Source of the DNA: Sphaerulina vaccinii
Lineage: Eukaryota; Ascomycota; Dothideomycetes; Mycosphaerellales; Mycosphaerellaceae
Assembly: GCA_022570795.1 (NCBI GenBank)
Contig: JAKUDP010000007.1
Span: forward strand, 1,364,001 to 1,428,000
DNA: 64,000 bases
Reading direction: 5' to 3'
Part shown: one piece after another, positions 11,531 to 23,066 of the stretch
Position numbering within the stretch: the stretch's first letter is position 1
Layout of the letters: each line of letters begins with the position of its first letter
Translations under genes and position numbers: made by a program
The notes under the pieces: model-generated
Told to the model about the DNA's origin: nothing
What the model saw: only the letters and a program-made list of their open reading frames with translations
Databases searched by the model: none

Positions 11531-12016
11531 CTACAAATGCATTGGCGGAGGAGCTAAATATCCACGTCAGTCAAACATCCCAAGAACCACACAGCTATAG
11601 GATAGAGACTCACGATCCAATTGCGGGCAAGGCAAGTTGCGCTCATACTTGCTTCCACCAGGAGCAGTTGGTGGTCTGTATGGATCTGGGTGCTTCCACT
11701 TCTCCAATAGCTGCTTCGTCTCCTCAATTATCGCCTGAAACCTTCACGTTAGCCGTTATCTCCTCCTTCTTTCTGGTATTGACATACGGCTTGCTGTCTG
11801 GGCTGTGTGATGTTCTTGTTCGCTTCGAATAGAGATCGGATGTACATGGCCTGTCCGCGCCAGATGTATCGGTGGACGGCCCAGTCGAGGGAGAGCTTGA
11901 GGGAACGGCGGTAGAGCGAGCTGTGGGAGGGCAGTGTTAGTCAATGGTGTGCGCGATTGCTGTATATGGAGGTGGTGGTGCAGTTCGTACAGGACCTGGG
12001 TGCGTGCGGCGGACAT
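11531..12016 (-). CDS. NDUFB9: Mitochondrial complex I LYR subunit (B22/NDUFB9-like), four exons, 100 aa
   Basis: Model is complement(join(11531..11553, 11614..11734, 11788..11920, 11991..12016)). No exon is long enough to stand out by itself, but all phases agree. The product begins MSAARTQVLSLYRRSLK, carrying the LYR tripeptide of the Complex1_LYR family. It continues DWAVHRYIWRGQAMYIR, RSLFEANKNIT, and ends KYERNLPCPQLDPPPPMHL, all typical of the B22 accessory subunit. The first exon is 26 bp and the last 23 bp. The role is assembly and structure of the NADH:ubiquinone oxidoreductase membrane arm. It is divergent from KGD2, another mitochondrial energy gene. Confidence 0.9.
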
Positions 12017-12338
12017 GATGGCGGTGGAAGCCTCGAGGGCGGAGTGTCAGCGAGCCAATATCCCTCTCTCTCCTATGGTATGGACGCGCAGTTCGAGCGT
12101 AGTAGTGGTTGTGGTCGTAGATGCCGTTGGAGGTGCCGCATAGGTTCTCCGTGTACAGTAGGCCCGAGCGATCGGATCGAGATGTGTAAGGACGCCCCAA
12201 ACCTTGCTGACCAGACTTCGTTGTTTCCATCCAGGTCAACTCTTTCTACTTGCAACAACACCACACTCTCCACATCTGGAACCTCTCGACTGATACTCCG
12301 AGAGCAATTCAAAGGCAGCTTGCCGTCTCTCGTCCACC
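12017..12338. promoter_or_regulatory. Divergent promoter between complex I subunit and KGD2
   Basis: 322 bp between the start codons of two nuclear-encoded mitochondrial respiration genes; likely shared control. No specific factor site assigned. Confidence 0.45.
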
Positions 12339-13998
12339 ATGAGCAGCTCCCAGTGCTTGCGCCGTCTGGCCAGAAGCTCTCCTCGTCCTTCCACCTTGCG
12401 CCAACCTCTCGCAACCACGAGTAGAGCAGCACAATCATATTCTGGTCTCCGCGCACTCTCGTCCTCTTCATCCTCGTCAAAAACTCTATCTGCGCTGCGA
12501 CACTCACAGTGAGTAGACCTAAATGCCTCATACCTACAGTGTAAACAGCAAACACTGACTCCGGGCCTCAGAAAGCTGTACACACCTGCGCAATTGCGCC
12601 AGTTTAGTCTATCTACGCAGCGATGGGGTAAGCGATACTGTGAAGCTTCCTATGAACAGCACTGACTGCAGACTACAGAGGAGCAAGTCGTGAAAGTGCC
12701 ACAAATGGCCGAATCGATATCCGAGGGTACCCTCAAGCAGTTCTCGAAACAGGTTGGCGACTACGTTGAGCTGGACGAGGAGATTGCCACCATCGAGACT
12801 GACAAGATCGACGTCGCCGTCAATGCCCCAGCTGCCGGTACCATCAAGGAGTTCCTTGCGAGCGAAGAGGACACCGTGACTGTAGGACAGGATCTTGTGA
12901 GACTTGAGCTAGGAGGCGAGCCAGGCGAGAAGAAGGAAACGAAAGCAGAGTCGGAGCCAAAGGAAGCTGCATCAGGCGATCAAAAGACACCACCTTCGCA
13001 AGAGGGATCACCAGAGAATGCGGAAAGCCAACAGCCCAAGTCAGAATCAAAGCCTGAGCCTAAGAAGGAGGAATCAAAACCTGAACCAAAGAAGGAGGAA
13101 CCCAAGAAAGAGACGAAACCTGCGCCAAAGAAGGAAGAGCCCAAGAAGGAGCAGACCGAGTCCTCTCCTTACGGCAGCCGATCGGAGAACAGAGTGAAGA
13201 TGAACCGCATGCGCCTGAGAATTGCTGAGCGCCTGAAGCAGTCGCAGAACACTGCCGCTTCGCTCACCACTTTCAACGAGGTTGACATGTCGCAACTCAT
13301 GGACCTGCGTAAGAACTACAAGGATGAGATCCTCAAGAAGACTGGCGTCAAGCTCGGCTTCATGAGCGCATTCTCCAAGGCTGCTGTGCTGGCCATGAAG
13401 GATGTCCCAACTGTGAATGCTGCCATTGAAGGTCCAGGAGGCGGTGACACTATCGTCTACAAGGACTACGTCGACATCAGCGTTGCTGTTGCGACTGAGA
13501 AGGGTCTTGTGACACCTGTTGTGCGAAATGCTGAGAGCTTGGATATGGTTGGCATTGAGAAGGCCATCGCTGAGCTCGGCAAGAAGGTGACATACACATA
13601 CTTTGACAAGGTCAAGAACATCCGCTAACATTTGATTCAGGCTCGCGACAACAAGCTCACGATAGAAGACATGGCTGGCGGCACCTTCACCATCTCCAAC
13701 GGTGGTGTCTTTGGCTCCATGTTCGGCACACCAATCATCAACCTGCCTCAAACTGCTGTACTCGGACTCCACGCAATCAAGGATAAGCCAGTCGCTATCA
13801 ACGGCAAAGTCGAGATCCGCCCCATGATGTACCTTGCCCTCACCTACGACCACAGATTACTGGACGGCAGAGAAGCTGTGACCTTTTTGGTCAAGATTAA
13901 GGTATGTCTCTTCTTTCGCAAGTCAACTAAGGCGGTGAGAATGCTAATTGAGTCAACAGGAATACATCGAGGATCCCAGAAAGATGCTCCTCGCATAA
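12339..13998 (+). CDS. KGD2: Dihydrolipoamide succinyltransferase, E2 of 2-oxoglutarate dehydrogenase, about 467 aa
   Basis: Best model is join(12339..12509, 12603..12627, 12679..13586, 13641..13901, 13960..13998). The 5' end is a Ser/Arg-rich mitochondrial presequence (MSSSQCLRRLARSS...). The junction of the first two exons is the least certain part; I chose the acceptor at 12602 because only it keeps the frame. The lipoyl domain starts KVPQMAESISEGTL with the lipoyl lysine in ETDKID (about Lys108). A Lys/Glu/Pro linker full of KPEPKKEE repeats follows. The catalytic domain contains MAGGTFTISNGGVFGS and the active-site YDHRLLDGREA (His439, Asp443). It transfers succinyl groups to CoA in the TCA cycle in the mitochondrial matrix. 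Confidence 0.93.
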
Positions 13999-14703
13999 GT
14001 AATAGATGAGCTTTAGCGTGTAGCATTTGCAGTGTACAAAACATCCAATTCTTCGAGGTTCAATACCACCTCGATCTGCTAAGGTACCTATAGATGATAT
14101 GGTATGAGATCGTGCTCAAGATGCTGCTCACTCTTCCTGATCCTCAACAATGGTAAGCAACATACCGTCCAGTCACGACTCCGACAAATCGTCAGCATTC
14201 AGCACCCCTTGTCAGTATGCACACGCGCCGGGTATAAAAGCTTTGCCGGGAACAACGCCACAACGCGAACCGTGGCTGGGGACGCGTTCGCAGCAAAACA
14301 ACCACCACTTCCTTGCAACCTTCGACATCTGTCAAACATGTTCACCGCCAGCACGCGACGCCGTCTTTCTGTCACAATCAACGCTGCAACGTCGGCGATG
14401 CATCTCTCGGAGTTTCTACGACCTCCGACGGCTGTTATCTGTGAAACCCGATACAGCTGCCACAAATAGCCCGAAGCCGGTAAGCAGGCATCTTGATGTT
14501 GACTGGCTGTGCAGAAGGTGAGAGTTCGAGTATATGTTTTGTTTCGCGAAAAGGCAGCTTCTCTTTGCATACTACATACACCGCCTACGTACTACTTCGG
14601 ACAACAGACCGAGATCAAGCCAGCACAGCACATCGGCATTAGCCCACGATAGCACGATAGCACGATCGATCCCACTCACCATCACCTCCACAATCATAGC
14701 GAA
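13999..14703. other. Intergenic, 705 bp
   Basis: Upstream of the serine hydrolase. Short tandem words (GATAGCAC repeated) occur at about 14645-14665. No supported gene. Confidence 0.4.
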
Positions 14704-15608
14704 ATGTCCACGCCAGACGACAATCTCCACGCTCCTCGAATTCTCTGTCTCCATGGCGGAGGCGTGAACAGCAGCGTCTTTCGCTCTCAATGTCGTGCTC
14801 TGATAAAGCACCTTCCAGCTTTTAGATTGGTGTTCGCAGATGGTCCTTGGTTCTGTGAGGCTGGGCCTGGGATTGTGCCTGTATATGAGGATTGTGGACC
14901 TTTTAGGAGATGGTTGAGGTGAGTCTGAAGTGAGCGTAGCGAACAAAAACACTCGAGGGGAATGGAGAGGAAACCCAAGGGTAGCTCGCTGGAAAAGGAG
15001 AGGGATCTGTAGAGGATGAAGCTGACGCGTTCTACTGATCCAGATGGCTTCCCCACCAACCCTCAATCGACGACGAAAGCGCCACAGAAGAAATCTTCTA
15101 CGAAATTTCACGCTGTAAGAAAGAAGATGACGATAAAGGCGCTACAGGCGAATGGATAGGTCTATTAGGTTTCAGCCAGGGAGCGAAAACTGCAGCTTCA
15201 CTCTTATACGACCAACAAATCCGACAAGAGAAAATCGACCCTGGTCCCCACCCAACAAATTATCGCTTCGCGGTCCTGATGGCCGGACGAAACCCTCTAG
15301 TCTCCTTTTGTGACCATTCGAAAGATCCTGCTTTGGTTAGTGCGGGAGGTATGAGTGAGGGGTTCGTGTTTGAGGGTGTCTCAAGACATATTTTGAAGCT
15401 GCCGACGCTACATGTTCATGGGCTGAAGGATGAGGGGTTACATTTACATCGGAAATTGTTGAAGGAGTATTGTGATGGTAAGAGTGCGGATGTTGTGGAG
15501 TGGGATGGAGAGCATAGGGTTCCGATTAAGTGGGTGGATGTTAAGCCTATTAGGGAGTGGATTTATAAGACTGCGAGGAGGGAGGGGATTGTTGTGAAGG
15601 AGGTGTGA
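14704..15608 (+). CDS. FSH1-family serine hydrolase, 259 aa
   Basis: Model is join(14704..14918, 15044..15608) with phase-2 splicing across a 125-bp intron. Alpha/beta-hydrolase of the fungal FSH1 family (PF03959): N-terminal ILCLHGGGVNSSVFRSQ oxyanion region, nucleophile Ser116 in LLGFSQGAKTA, aspartate in HGLKDEG and histidine in GEHRVP. Length is usual for the family. Members are related to human OVCA2 and to esterases of secondary-metabolite clusters; the substrate here is unknown. No polyketide or peptide synthase is adjacent, so a housekeeping or detoxification role is more likely. It converges with the prolyl aminopeptidase gene with only 112 bp between stops. Confidence 0.9.
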
Positions 15609-15720
15609 AATGCGATCTCGCCATCTCTGAAGTGTTGTTCGAATGAGCTCTGCGGTATGTCTGGAGATGCAATGCCTTGGAGGCTGCTTATGGCCAGAGA
15701 TGCTACGAGGTAGTCTCTGT

Positions 15721-17444
15721 CTAATCGAGAACATCATCCCTCAAAGCAAACGCCTGCTTGACAACCTCATCCATCCTCGACCGAATCGCATCATGAAACA
15801 TGACGTTAGTCGCGAACACCTTCGCCCCTCGGATCTTCTTCGCAGTCTCCGTGGCTAGCCCAAAGTCCACATACATATCCTCCACATAACTAGCCGCATA
15901 CACCGGCACCTCGTTTCTCGCCAACTGCACCTCATCGAAAAGTTCCGACCAATCTCCATCTTCTGCAACACGATTCGCTACGTCCTGAACTTTACGCAAC
16001 TCGGCATAGTCTTCGAACATCCAAGGAAAAATCATCTCGCCAGTGAAATATATTGGTCCATCTTCAGTTTCATCACGATCGATGTTGAATTCTGGGAATT
16101 CAGATTGTAGACGATGCGCGGACCAGTTGGGTGCACTATTGGAGCCAGAGCAGTAGATTGGTTCGTGAAGAATGGCGTAGATGAGATTGTTATCATAGGA
16201 TGTGGAGGAATCTATCAAGGAGAGTGTTCCTCGGGTTAAATGGCCGAAGAGTTCGATGTCGTTGTGAGATCTTTGGACGATTTCGTGGACGCTGTCTAGG
16301 CCGCCGTGCATTCCGAGAGAGATTCCCATGGCGAGGAAGCGTCGTCGTGTGAGTGAGCCTTCTGATGGGAGCTTGATTGTTCCATCGCCGAAGCGGGAAA
16401 GGTATGAGAGGATTGTTCTCACTCGGGATATGTCTTCTGGGTATTTATCGTAGTAGGCTCGGTTTCGTTCTGCGACTTTTGAGTAGAGACTTCTGTACAC
16501 TTTGTCTGGGTTGTTTACAAGTGGTTGAAGGCCACCGAACATGAAACTCTCTCGTAGGCCGCCTGGGTAGAATGATAGGTAGGTGATTGTGCAGAAGCCA
16601 CCGAATGATTGTCCGATCGTGCTCCATTTCTTCTGTTCGGGAGGGTAGTCTGCTGTAAGCGATTGACGGATAGCCTCGCAATCACGGACTATGCTATCGG
16701 CTCGGTAGAGCTTGAGGTATTGTGCTTGAACATGGTTATATCCTGCGAAAGGAGTAGGTAGCTGGTAAGCAAGTATCTCTGGAACAGCGGCAAACGTGTA
16801 TTGGCAGGTCTGTCTTTGAGCTTGTTGCCATAGCAGGCTCAAGCTCAGTGGGACACTGGAAAGAGTGGAAGCCTTACCTCTCATCTGCAGCGTTGATGCT
16901 GTGACTGGAGTAGACAAGCCGGTACCGCGTTGATCGAGAAAGAAGAGCTGATAGCCAGCATCGAGCACGCGTTGTGTGAACGCATAATGATGAGGAGCCC
17001 GGCACTCTAGACCAGGACCACCATTCAGGTAGACCATCCATGGTAGCTGTGAAGCTGTCTTCTGTTCCGCTGCTGATTTCGGCACTATTGGAGTCTCATG
17101 CTTGCGTATGCTGCGACCGAATACTCTGATCGTCCCGCTCTCGGGGTTTGTGTAGTCCTTCGGAACATGGAAGAAGTGTTCCGTAATGCTAAGCTTACCT
17201 ATTTGTGGTCATCAGTGAGGTTCTCCAACTTATCCTCAGAGCAGGTATCTCTGTATCTCTGCTGGCTCTTCGAATGAGATTGTGCTATGATGTTCTCAAG
17301 GTCGGCATGGAAGGCCACGGACAAGCAGAGATGATTGACGTAGGAAGCTTGCGACTGACCAGCGACCTGATGTGTCCTCTGACTGACTATCTTGGCCGGA
17401 GAAACTGCAATCGACGACATAGCGCGTCGAGCGATGTTGTTCAT
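15721..17444 (-). CDS. Prolyl aminopeptidase (proline iminopeptidase)-like alpha/beta hydrolase
   Basis: Model is complement(join(15721..16742, 16878..17198, 17360..17444)), 475 aa. Exon 1 (MNNIARRAMSSIAV...) joins KLSITEHFFHVPKDY in phase. Family S33 signatures are the oxyanion motif LNGGPG, FFLDQRGTGLS, and the nucleophile elbow GQSFGG. It removes N-terminal proline from peptides. The middle intron is inferred: 16743-16877 is 135 bp, lacks stops and could be read through, but has GTAAGG and TTTCGCAG ends, and removing it joins LQMRG to YNHVQAQYLKLYRADSIV as in relatives. A further upstream ATG at 17534 is possible. Read-through would give 520 aa. Confidence 0.88.
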
Positions 17445-17591
17445 TAGGATGATGATGGAGATGTTATTCTCAGCCGGCCAACGCGAGGTGAAAGTGACTC
17501 GGCTCCACTTTCTCGAGCCAAGCAAGCATTTCAATGTGGGTCCTTGCCTTGAGAAGATATATTTCTAGTCTTCTACATCATTGCATCAAAT

Positions 17592-19580
17592 ATGGCGAAG
17601 GACAAGAAGAAGGACAAAGCTGCCTTGAAAGCGAAGAAAGCTGAGAAGGCTGTGAAGAAGGCAGGCAAGTCGGAGAAGAAGAAGTCCGCCAAGACCAAGG
17701 ACGACTCCGATGTCGAAGATGATGCAGACCTCGATGCCATCCTGGCAGAGTATCAGAAGCAGCAAGAGCAATTCTTGAAGGTCACAGAGACCCTTACAGA
17801 TCCACCTTCTCCAAGATCATCTGCCACGCTAGTCGCCTCACCAAGCAACAACAGCGAACTTTTCCTGTTCGGTGGCGAGTACTACAATGGAGCTCTCGCA
17901 CATTTCTTCAATGATCTATATGTGTACAAAGTCAACCAGGACTCGTGGCGAAAGGTCACGTCACCAAACACACCGCTGCCTCGATCTGGACATGCTATGT
18001 GCCAAGGTGGAAACAGTGGCGGCATTTATCTGTTTGGAGGAGAATTTTCGTCGCCAAAGCAAGGCACGTTCTACCACTACAATGATTTCTGGAGACTAGA
18101 GCCTAGCACGCGAGAGTGGACGAAACTCGAAGGAAAGGGTGGTCCTCCTGCTCGAAGTGGTCACCGAATGACCTACTTCAAGAATTATATTGTCCTGTTT
18201 GGTGGCTTTCAAGACACAAGCCAGCAGACGAAGTATCTGCAGGACATCTGGCTGTATGATACCCAGCAGTTCACTTGGCATCAGCCAGCACTGCCTCCTG
18301 CTTCAGGTAAGCCAGATGCTCGATCTTCATTCTCTCTACTTCCGCACGAGAAAGGAGCTGTGATCTATGGTGGCTACTCTCGTGTCAAGGCCTCGGCTGC
18401 TGTGAAGTCGAAAGGCAATAAGCCTGGATCTTCGCGAGTCATCTTGAAGCCCATGGTATACCAAGACACATGGTTCTTGCAGATCACACCTCCCGCTACT
18501 GATGCTGCTGCCAAGACGCCACCTACGGTCAGGTGGGAGAGGCGGAAACGTCCTGTCAACCTTCCGAACCCTGCTCGAGCTGGTGCAACAATGGCACATC
18601 ACAAGGGCAGAGGCATTGTGTTCGGTGGTGTGCATGATGTGGAAGAGAGTGAAGAAGGCATGGACAGCGAGTTCTTCAACCTACTGCATGCATACAACAT
18701 AGATCGCAACAGGTTCTTCCAGCTGAGTCTCCGAAGGCCGAGAGCGCCAGGCAAGAAGGCTATCGCAAATGCTGATCGAGGCAAGCGTGGCAGAGGCAAA
18801 GCTGATGAGGAAGAACTGTTGCGAAACCTGGCTCTTATCGAGGGCAAAGGAAAGCTAGATGACGATGTGGAAATGACTGGCATTCCCGATGGTGGGAACA
18901 GCGACGATGAAGAAGTGACGAAGATCGAGAAGCCCACGATGTGGGAAATGCCTCATCCACGTTTCAATGCACAACTCGCAGTCCAAGAAGACACACTATA
19001 CATCTTCGGCGGAACTTTCGAGAAAGGCGATCGAGAGTTCACATTCGATGAAATGTGGGCAATCGATCTCGGAAAGCTCGATGGAGTCAAGGAAGTCTTC
19101 AAGCGTGAGCTCGACGACTGGCAAGGCAGCGAAGACGAAGGAAGCGACGATGAGGATGAAGAAGGCTCGGATGATGAGTCTGGTTCTGACGAGGAGGGCC
19201 CAGAACTAAGCACTCCTGCCACTTCTGTTACTGAAGAACCGGCACCTCAGGCCGAGCCAGAGGAGGTTGAGAACGATACGTCGAGTGCTGAAAAGGACAG
19301 TCTGCCGATGCCTCGACCCTTCGAGACATTGCGAGAGTTCTTCTCGCGCTCGTCGAATGAGTGGCAGGAAGTGGAGCTCGAAGCTATGAAGTATATGAGA
19401 GGCGTGGAGAATAGGTCGATCAAGGAGATACGGCAGAAGGCTTTCTTGCGAGCTGAGCAGAAGTGGTGGGATGCTCGTGAAGAGATCCAGGCACTTGAGG
19501 ATGAGCAGGAAGCTGCTGGTATTAGTGAAGTCGTTAGCCTAGCTGATCGAGGAGGTGAAGGTGGCCATAAACGAAGATAG
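17592..19580 (+). CDS. KEL3: Kelch-repeat protein, KEL3/KLHDC4 type, 662 aa
   Basis: Single exon. A Lys-rich N-terminal coil (KKDKAALKAKKAEKAVKKA) is followed by several kelch blades (LFLFGGEYYNGALAHFFNDLYVY, GIYLFGGEFSSPKQG, IVLFGGFQDTS, AVIYGGYSRVKA, GIVFGGVHDVEE, LYIFGGTFEKGD). An acidic stretch (about residues 515-545) then leads to a C-terminal DUF4110-like helical domain (ETLREFFSRSSNEW...). This order is that of yeast Kel3 and human KLHDC4. Cytoplasmic protein of unclear biochemical role. Its start lies 147 bp from the divergent prolyl aminopeptidase start. Confidence 0.92.
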   Translation: MAKDKKKDKAALKAKKAEKAVKKAGKSEKKKSAKTKDDSDVEDDADLDAILAEYQKQQEQFLKVTETLTDPPSPRSSATLVASPSNNSELFLFGGEYYNGALAHFFNDLYVYKVNQDSWRKVTSPNTPLPRSGHAMCQGGNSGGIYLFGGEFSSPKQGTFYHYNDFWRLEPSTREWTKLEGKGGPPARSGHRMTYFKNYIVLFGGFQDTSQQTKYLQDIWLYDTQQFTWHQPALPPASGKPDARSSFSLLPHEKGAVIYGGYSRVKASAAVKSKGNKPGSSRVILKPMVYQDTWFLQITPPATDAAAKTPPTVRWERRKRPVNLPNPARAGATMAHHKGRGIVFGGVHDVEESEEGMDSEFFNLLHAYNIDRNRFFQLSLRRPRAPGKKAIANADRGKRGRGKADEEELLRNLALIEGKGKLDDDVEMTGIPDGGNSDDEEVTKIEKPTMWEMPHPRFNAQLAVQEDTLYIFGGTFEKGDREFTFDEMWAIDLGKLDGVKEVFKRELDDWQGSEDEGSDDEDEEGSDDESGSDEEGPELSTPATSVTEEPAPQAEPEEVENDTSSAEKDSLPMPRPFETLREFFSRSSNEWQEVELEAMKYMRGVENRSIKEIRQKAFLRAEQKWWDAREEIQALEDEQEAAGISEVVSLADRGGEGGHKRR

Positions 19581-20174
19581 ACGTCTGCACTGATATGGTG
19601 CCCGTATGTGCGCACTCTTGTGTCTCTTGTCTCATTGCGCTTGACTTGTAATGCCAATTTGTTCTGGTTGTCTGTCTGAATCCAGAATACGGGGTGGCAT
19701 ACGATTGGGAGGATGGTCATGTTTCCGAATATGGCACCTTTTCGAAATATCGTTAATTCGACCTTTTCGATGTCAAGGTCTCAAACCGTGCTGGAACAGC
19801 GCAAGACTTCTCAAGCATTATAATATATCTATTGTCTATCGATAGAGTGTTGACTTGGCACGTTTGACCAACAATATCACTGTGTCGTCGTTGCCTATTC
19901 GGGACACCTAACCCTAAGGACCCTGAGAAATGACCGGAGATGTCAACATACATCGCGGTGAGCAGTTTCCATACACGAATGAGAAAGGTGAGTGAGATTG
20001 CTGGTCCAAGAGTCTATTCAGTGGCCTAGTTGCTGTGCATTGTGAGCATGACAACAAAGCTACGCCGTACATGATCGAGCAGAAACCTCCTTGATTCTGC
20101 TCGAACCAACATATCTGGACTACCACACGCGACTGCAGCCGCATTGCAGTCCGCATAAACGACACGAAGAGATG
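19581..20174. other. Intergenic, 594 bp
   Basis: Convergent 3' space between KEL3 and SQS1. No gene supported. Confidence 0.4.
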
Positions 20175-23066
20175 TCAACCAAGTCCAGCAGTTCCCGTCC
20201 TCATGATCTGCTGTACAGGCTCTGCCCGTCCTTCGTTGTCCTTGCCGAGACCCATGCCACTGGACCAGCCCATCTTGCCCATGAGCTTCGCACCAAAGCT
20301 CGTATGACTGATCGCAGGTGCAGAACCACCAACGATCTCTCCATTCCGAACAGTGACAGCATCCTTGCTGAAGCCACCTCCTCTGCCAGGCCCTCCTTTG
20401 CTGGCCTGTTTAGCGAACTTCTTGGCCTTGCCCGGATTGGACAAGAAACCTCGAGTCGAAGCTTGCACAATCTTGATGAACACGTCCTCAGAATACTCTC
20501 CTGTTCTCGAAGTCTTCGACAGAACAGGAAAGCGGTTCTTACCCACTCCCTGCGATCGGGATTTGAGGTTCAGAGCATTGCAGATGTTGTGCAGCGCAGC
20601 ACGATCTTTCTTGTCCATAGGCGGGAAAGCTCGCTGTTCGAGATCTTCGTCCTGTAAGAAGTCTCGCAGCTCGTCATGCACTTGACGCATGTTCATACCA
20701 AGAGGATACTTGGTGCCGAGATGTGCCCTACCCTTCTTGCCAGAAGCACCAAGTAGACCTTCACGGCGGAGCTCTTCGCGTTCCAGCTTCTTCTGCGCCT
20801 TCTTCGATCGGTCCTTGTTCCACTGTTCAGACAATACATCCTTCAGCTCGTCGTCAGATATGGCTTCCAACTCCGGCGGAAGCTGGCCCTTGCGGCCCTT
20901 CTTAAGAGGTCGCAATGACGGTCGTTCGAAGTCCATGACATCGAAGCCATTCTCGCCGTATTGTTCGACAGTGTCCGCAAGTAGAGAGGCATCCACGAAG
21001 TTGTGCTTCTTGTCGCGTGCACGTTTCCGCATGCCGTTCTTATTAGGTGCTCGACCAGAACTGAGGTTCGTGAGGTTTGAAAGACCTCTGCGCGCAGCAT
21101 GCACATCTCCAAAGCCATCGTCAGAGCCGTACATGCCTCCGTCGTCGATCATCAACTCATCTGCATCGATACCAAACTCCTGCTGCTTAGCCAGGAGCCG
21201 TGCGAACTGCTCATCCGTCATAGCATCCTGCCGACGTTGTCTGAGATCTTGCTCATCTTCCCACATCTCTTGCTCGTTGTACTCCAGCTCGGACTCCAGA
21301 CCATCTGAAGACAACTCATCCATGTCAGGGTTGATAGATGAAGAGCTGCCGCTATCATCGTCCTCGTCGACACTCTCCCAGTCTCCGTTTTGATCGGCGT
21401 CGCTTTCGTCTTCGTCATTCACTCGCATGGTCAACAGTTCATCGTCAGGGATCTCCCGACCATCGACCATGAGGGAAGGGCGAGCTAATGCAGCTGTAGC
21501 TTTCAGACCAGCGAGGAAAGTTTCTTCGCTTGGGTCGCCAGCCTGGTCGTCCATCTGCGCGATCAAGTTCTGCATGTAGTCGTCATATGCAGCCTCTCCA
21601 TTTGAATCCTCCTCATCCGAGGTGATTGCTGCACGCAACGAGCGGTTGTCCTTCTTCCTACCACGCTTGCCACGGCGGTCAGGTCTTGTGGCGCTCTTGC
21701 TAGACTCCTCTTGTCTCCCACTGCCGCTCTTTTTCGAAAGGCTGATAAAGTCCTCATCTCGCGCATCTTCAGTCTTCTTCGCTGCTTTCTTTTCACGTAA
21801 CGTAGTCTTCCACTGAGACTGCAATGACGCTACTGTGTCTGCTCCGCCCTGTGACTTGCTTTGCTGCAGGATGTCCGCATCAGCGACCTCTGATTCGCTT
21901 GGCTGTGGCTCTGCGAACTTTACCTTGGATGGTCTCGCGGAAGAGCTGTCGTACGCTGCTTGCTCAGCTTGAGGGAGGTCCAGATCCGGTCGTGACTTGC
22001 CTTTCTTGCTTCTGCTTCTCCAAGGTGGAGCTCCCGTAGATGGCTGCCATTCTTCGTTGGGATTCGCGCTCAACGCGAGCTTCGAGGGCGCGGAGGCCCA
22101 GCCACGAGCCTGTGATCTCGGATTTGTAGGTGCTGCGAGTGAGCTCGAACTCGTTGGTGCTTGCGAAGCTACTGAGAGAGGGATGGCGCCATTGATCGCC
22201 GTTTCTAGATCGTCGAGGAGTGGGAGAGGTGGGTTCGGGCTCGGTCGAGGTTCTCTCGCGGCTGTGGCAGGTTTTGGTGCTGAGAAGGGATCGTTGACCA
22301 CAGTGGGCTTGCTTCGCCCTCTGAAGACGACTGCTTCTTCACTGGAGTCTGAACGAGCTGGTGAAGACTCGCGGACTGGTCTCTTGCCTCTCGTTCTTGA
22401 AGAGACTGGTGCAGAGGCGGCCAGGCTCTCATCGCCAACAGTGTCTACCACAAACTGCAGCTGCGGTGTGGGCTCACGTACAGGCTCGTTTTCGACGATG
22501 ATCCTCGTCTCTGTGCTCGTCGTCGTGGTTTCCAGGTCAAGGTCCATGACTTCGGAACTGTCAATGGCCATATTTGCCACACCGTCTTCTGTGCTCTCGA
22601 TGTCCGCCTCCGAGTGAAGACGAATATTCGTCTGTATTGCGCTGTCGTCAATGTCGATGTCGTCGTCGTCGTCGTCGCTGTCCTCGTCCTCAAGGTCGTC
22701 CAAGTTTTCGCCAACTCTTGGAGGAGCTTGAAATTGTTGATTCCTCTCCTCAACAGCTGACTGCGGAACACCTGCGCTTACAAAAGATATGGCTTGGTGG
22801 CGAAACTTCGCACTTGAGCTCTTCGGTGTACCGAAACCTGAAGGCTTCTTTGCACCACTGAAGCCTTTGAAGTTGACGCGATTGTCATCGTCTGCCATGG
22901 TTTAGCATGCGGACATAGAAACGGCATAGATCTATATCGATGACCAACCCCAGTCACTCTCATCATACTGCGAGAAGTTGTGTCTCGGTGTGCTTTGCGC
23001 GCTGCCATTGCTCTTCGCCTTTTGCCTCTTGCCTCCCCGGCCTTGCGCCTTTCCCTTCTTGCCCAT
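20175..23066 (-). CDS. SQS1: SQS1-like R3H/G-patch protein, about 907-941 aa
   Basis: The main frame runs from an ATG at 22898 to the stop at 20175 (907 aa). An upstream ATG at 23066 encodes MGKKGKAQGRGGKRQK..., typical of SQS1 N-termini, and can join by complement(join(20175..22891, 22958..23066)) through a 66-bp intron with a good branch site (GCTAAAC) but a weak GTGACT donor. Long acidic and basic low-complexity regions are followed by an R3H domain (LEQRAFPPMDKKDRAALHNI...) near residue 770 and a C-terminal G-patch (GAKLMGKMGWSSGMGLGKD). Yeast Sqs1/Pfa1 binds and stimulates the DEAH helicase Prp43 in splicing and ribosome biogenesis. Nuclear. The 5' exon is the uncertain part. Confidence 0.85.

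Noticed and set aside
13074..13853. Minus-strand 259-codon frame opposite KGD2
   Set aside because: Shadow of a highly conserved E2 catalytic domain on the other strand.
19905..19920. Telomere-like word CCTAACCCTAAGG
   Set aside because: Only one and a half units; no array, so not an interstitial telomere.
20689..22617. Several plus-strand frames of 200+ codons opposite SQS1
   Set aside because: Created by the acidic/basic low-complexity codons of SQS1; no recognisable protein.
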